Below, piece after piece: positions 4,585 through 5,290 of a DNA stretch of 5,290 bases. Below the pieces are notes generated by a model that saw only the letters and a program-made list of their open reading frames with translations, did no database searches and was not told where the DNA came from. Each line of letters opens with the position of its first letter. Positions within the stretch are counted from its first letter, which is position 1. The stretch lies in contig CAMWTF010000207.1 of assembly GCA_947177105.1 (NCBI GenBank), forward strand, positions 1 to 5,290. Direction: 5' to 3'. Both the position numbers and the translations under genes were made by a program. The stretch comes from an uncultured Lachnospiraceae bacterium. Its GTDB lineage: Bacteria > Bacillota > Clostridia > Lachnospirales > Lachnospiraceae.

Positions 4585-5290
4585 ATGAATGAGCAGACCC
4601 TGTTCCGGGCGGTACACCGCCGCCTGACTTTTCTGTGCGCCGCTATCACTGCCGCCATCCTGTGTCTGTTTTCCTGCCTCTATCTCTATCTGGCGGAGAG
4701 GACGCTGCAGGACAACCAGCAGAGCGCCTTCCGGCAGGATGTAAGCAATTTATCCCGCAGCCTGGAACAACAGGCTGTGATTACCCATGCCTATCTGAGC
4801 AGCCTGGAGCAAAACAGCAGCTATCAGATCTATCTGTGGGATCACGGACTTCCCTTTCGCTTCAACGAAATGCCCCAACACACCCTCTCCGCGGAAGTGC
4901 TCAACATGTTGTTGTCCCAGCTGCCCCCGGAGAATATACCAACTACAAATTCAGCTTCTGACACGGACGGAGTCCATCCAGTCGAGGAGCCCAACTCCCC
5001 GTCCGCCTCTCAAAAGGAAACTTCCCGTCTGCCCTCCGGTGAGGAATGCCATTTGCTTTCCTCTGGAGAAAGCTGGTCGCTGCTTAAGCTTAAGACCGGG
5101 CAGAATCAGGAATACCAGGTGTATCTGTCACGGCTGTCCATCGGCCAGCCTTCCGCCGCCCAGCTTCTGACAGGGGATCAGATAGCCGGCGTCACCCTGC
5201 TGGTGGTTTCCTCTCCCCAGGATTTACAGGAAAAAATCTGGCTGCAGCGTCTGCGTTTTCTGCTGATCGACCTGGTGGGCATCCTGCTGT
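4585..5290 (+). CDS. Sensor histidine kinase, N-terminal part only (cut by window end)
   Basis: An open frame runs from ATG 4585 to the last base, giving 235 codons without a stop. AAAGGAG (4572-4578) lies six bases upstream, and the gene starts 28 bases after the response-regulator stop, so the two are almost certainly co-transcribed. Residues 1-13 are cytoplasmic and basic (HRR). Residues 14-36 form the first membrane helix ('FLCAAITAAILCLF'). Residues about 38-222 would be extracytoplasmic, and a second helix begins at about 223 ('LRFLLIDLVGILL'). The sensor region has a helical first part (40-75), a Pro/Ser/Thr/Glu-rich probably flexible stretch (112-152), and a more ordered part up to 'VTLLVVSSPQDLQEKIWLQR', which leads into the second helix. 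HAMP, His-box and ATPase domains would lie beyond the window. The kinase call therefore rests on operon position and membrane topology, not on catalytic motifs. Confidence 0.85.
   Translation, partial: MNEQTLFRAVHRRLTFLCAAITAAILCLFSCLYLYLAERTLQDNQQSAFRQDVSNLSRSLEQQAVITHAYLSSLEQNSSYQIYLWDHGLPFRFNEMPQHTLSAEVLNMLLSQLPPENIPTTNSASDTDGVHPVEEPNSPSASQKETSRLPSGEECHLLSSGESWSLLKLKTGQNQEYQVYLSRLSIGQPSAAQLLTGDQIAGVTLLVVSSPQDLQEKIWLQRLRFLLIDLVGILL

Noticed and set aside
4635..4961. 108-codon plus-strand frame within the start of the kinase gene
   Set aside because: It is a different frame inside a well-supported kinase reading frame that has its own AAAGGAG site and membrane helix; the alternative product is low-complexity.

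Overview
The window looks like part of a chromosome from a gut-type Clostridia bacterium, most likely Lachnospiraceae. This is an inference from gene families, style and base composition: strong AGGAGG-type ribosome binding sites, a long Gly/Ser/Asp-rich lipoprotein linker, an ABC sugar-transporter locus beside a two-component system, GC-rich genes and a very AT-rich promoter region. No 16S rRNA or other taxonomic marker is present.

Layout. Two divergent transcription units face away from a roughly 414-base intergenic region (3468-3881). Leftwards (minus strand) run a 769-residue lipoprotein that fuses an apparent N-terminal beta-propeller to a C-terminal extracellular solute-binding domain (1158-3467), and then a MalF/UgpA-type ABC permease (112-966). 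Rightwards (plus strand) run an OmpR-family response regulator (3882-4556) and, 28 bases later, a sensor histidine kinase cut off by the window end (4585-5290). The kinase fragment has one transmembrane helix, a roughly 185-residue extracytoplasmic sensor region and the start of a second helix.

The intergenic region is the most informative part. It carries TTARAG half-sites at an exact 11-base period, three facing the transporter and two facing the regulator. In both directions the last half-site is TTAGAG, followed by exactly 10 bases and then an extended -10 element (TGcTATACT leftwards, TGtTAATAT rightwards). Neither promoter has a recognisable -35 box. This mirrored layout suggests that the response regulator activates both its own operon and the transporter. 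The predicted transporter transcript starts near 3699. Its roughly 232-base leader is almost entirely two tandem copies of a large hairpin repeat that share 62 identical bases and can also pair with each other.

Between the lipoprotein and permease genes lies a 191-base gap with a second structured element (990-1122). It has inverted ends and a perfect 10-bp hairpin, and may be a small dispersed element or an mRNA-processing or attenuation site.

Working model (inference): the membrane kinase senses an extracellular signal, phosphorylates the regulator at Asp51, and the regulator switches on an importer for an unknown, probably carbohydrate, substrate. The second permease is not visible, and no ATPase gene is present in the window; the former may lie beyond the left edge.
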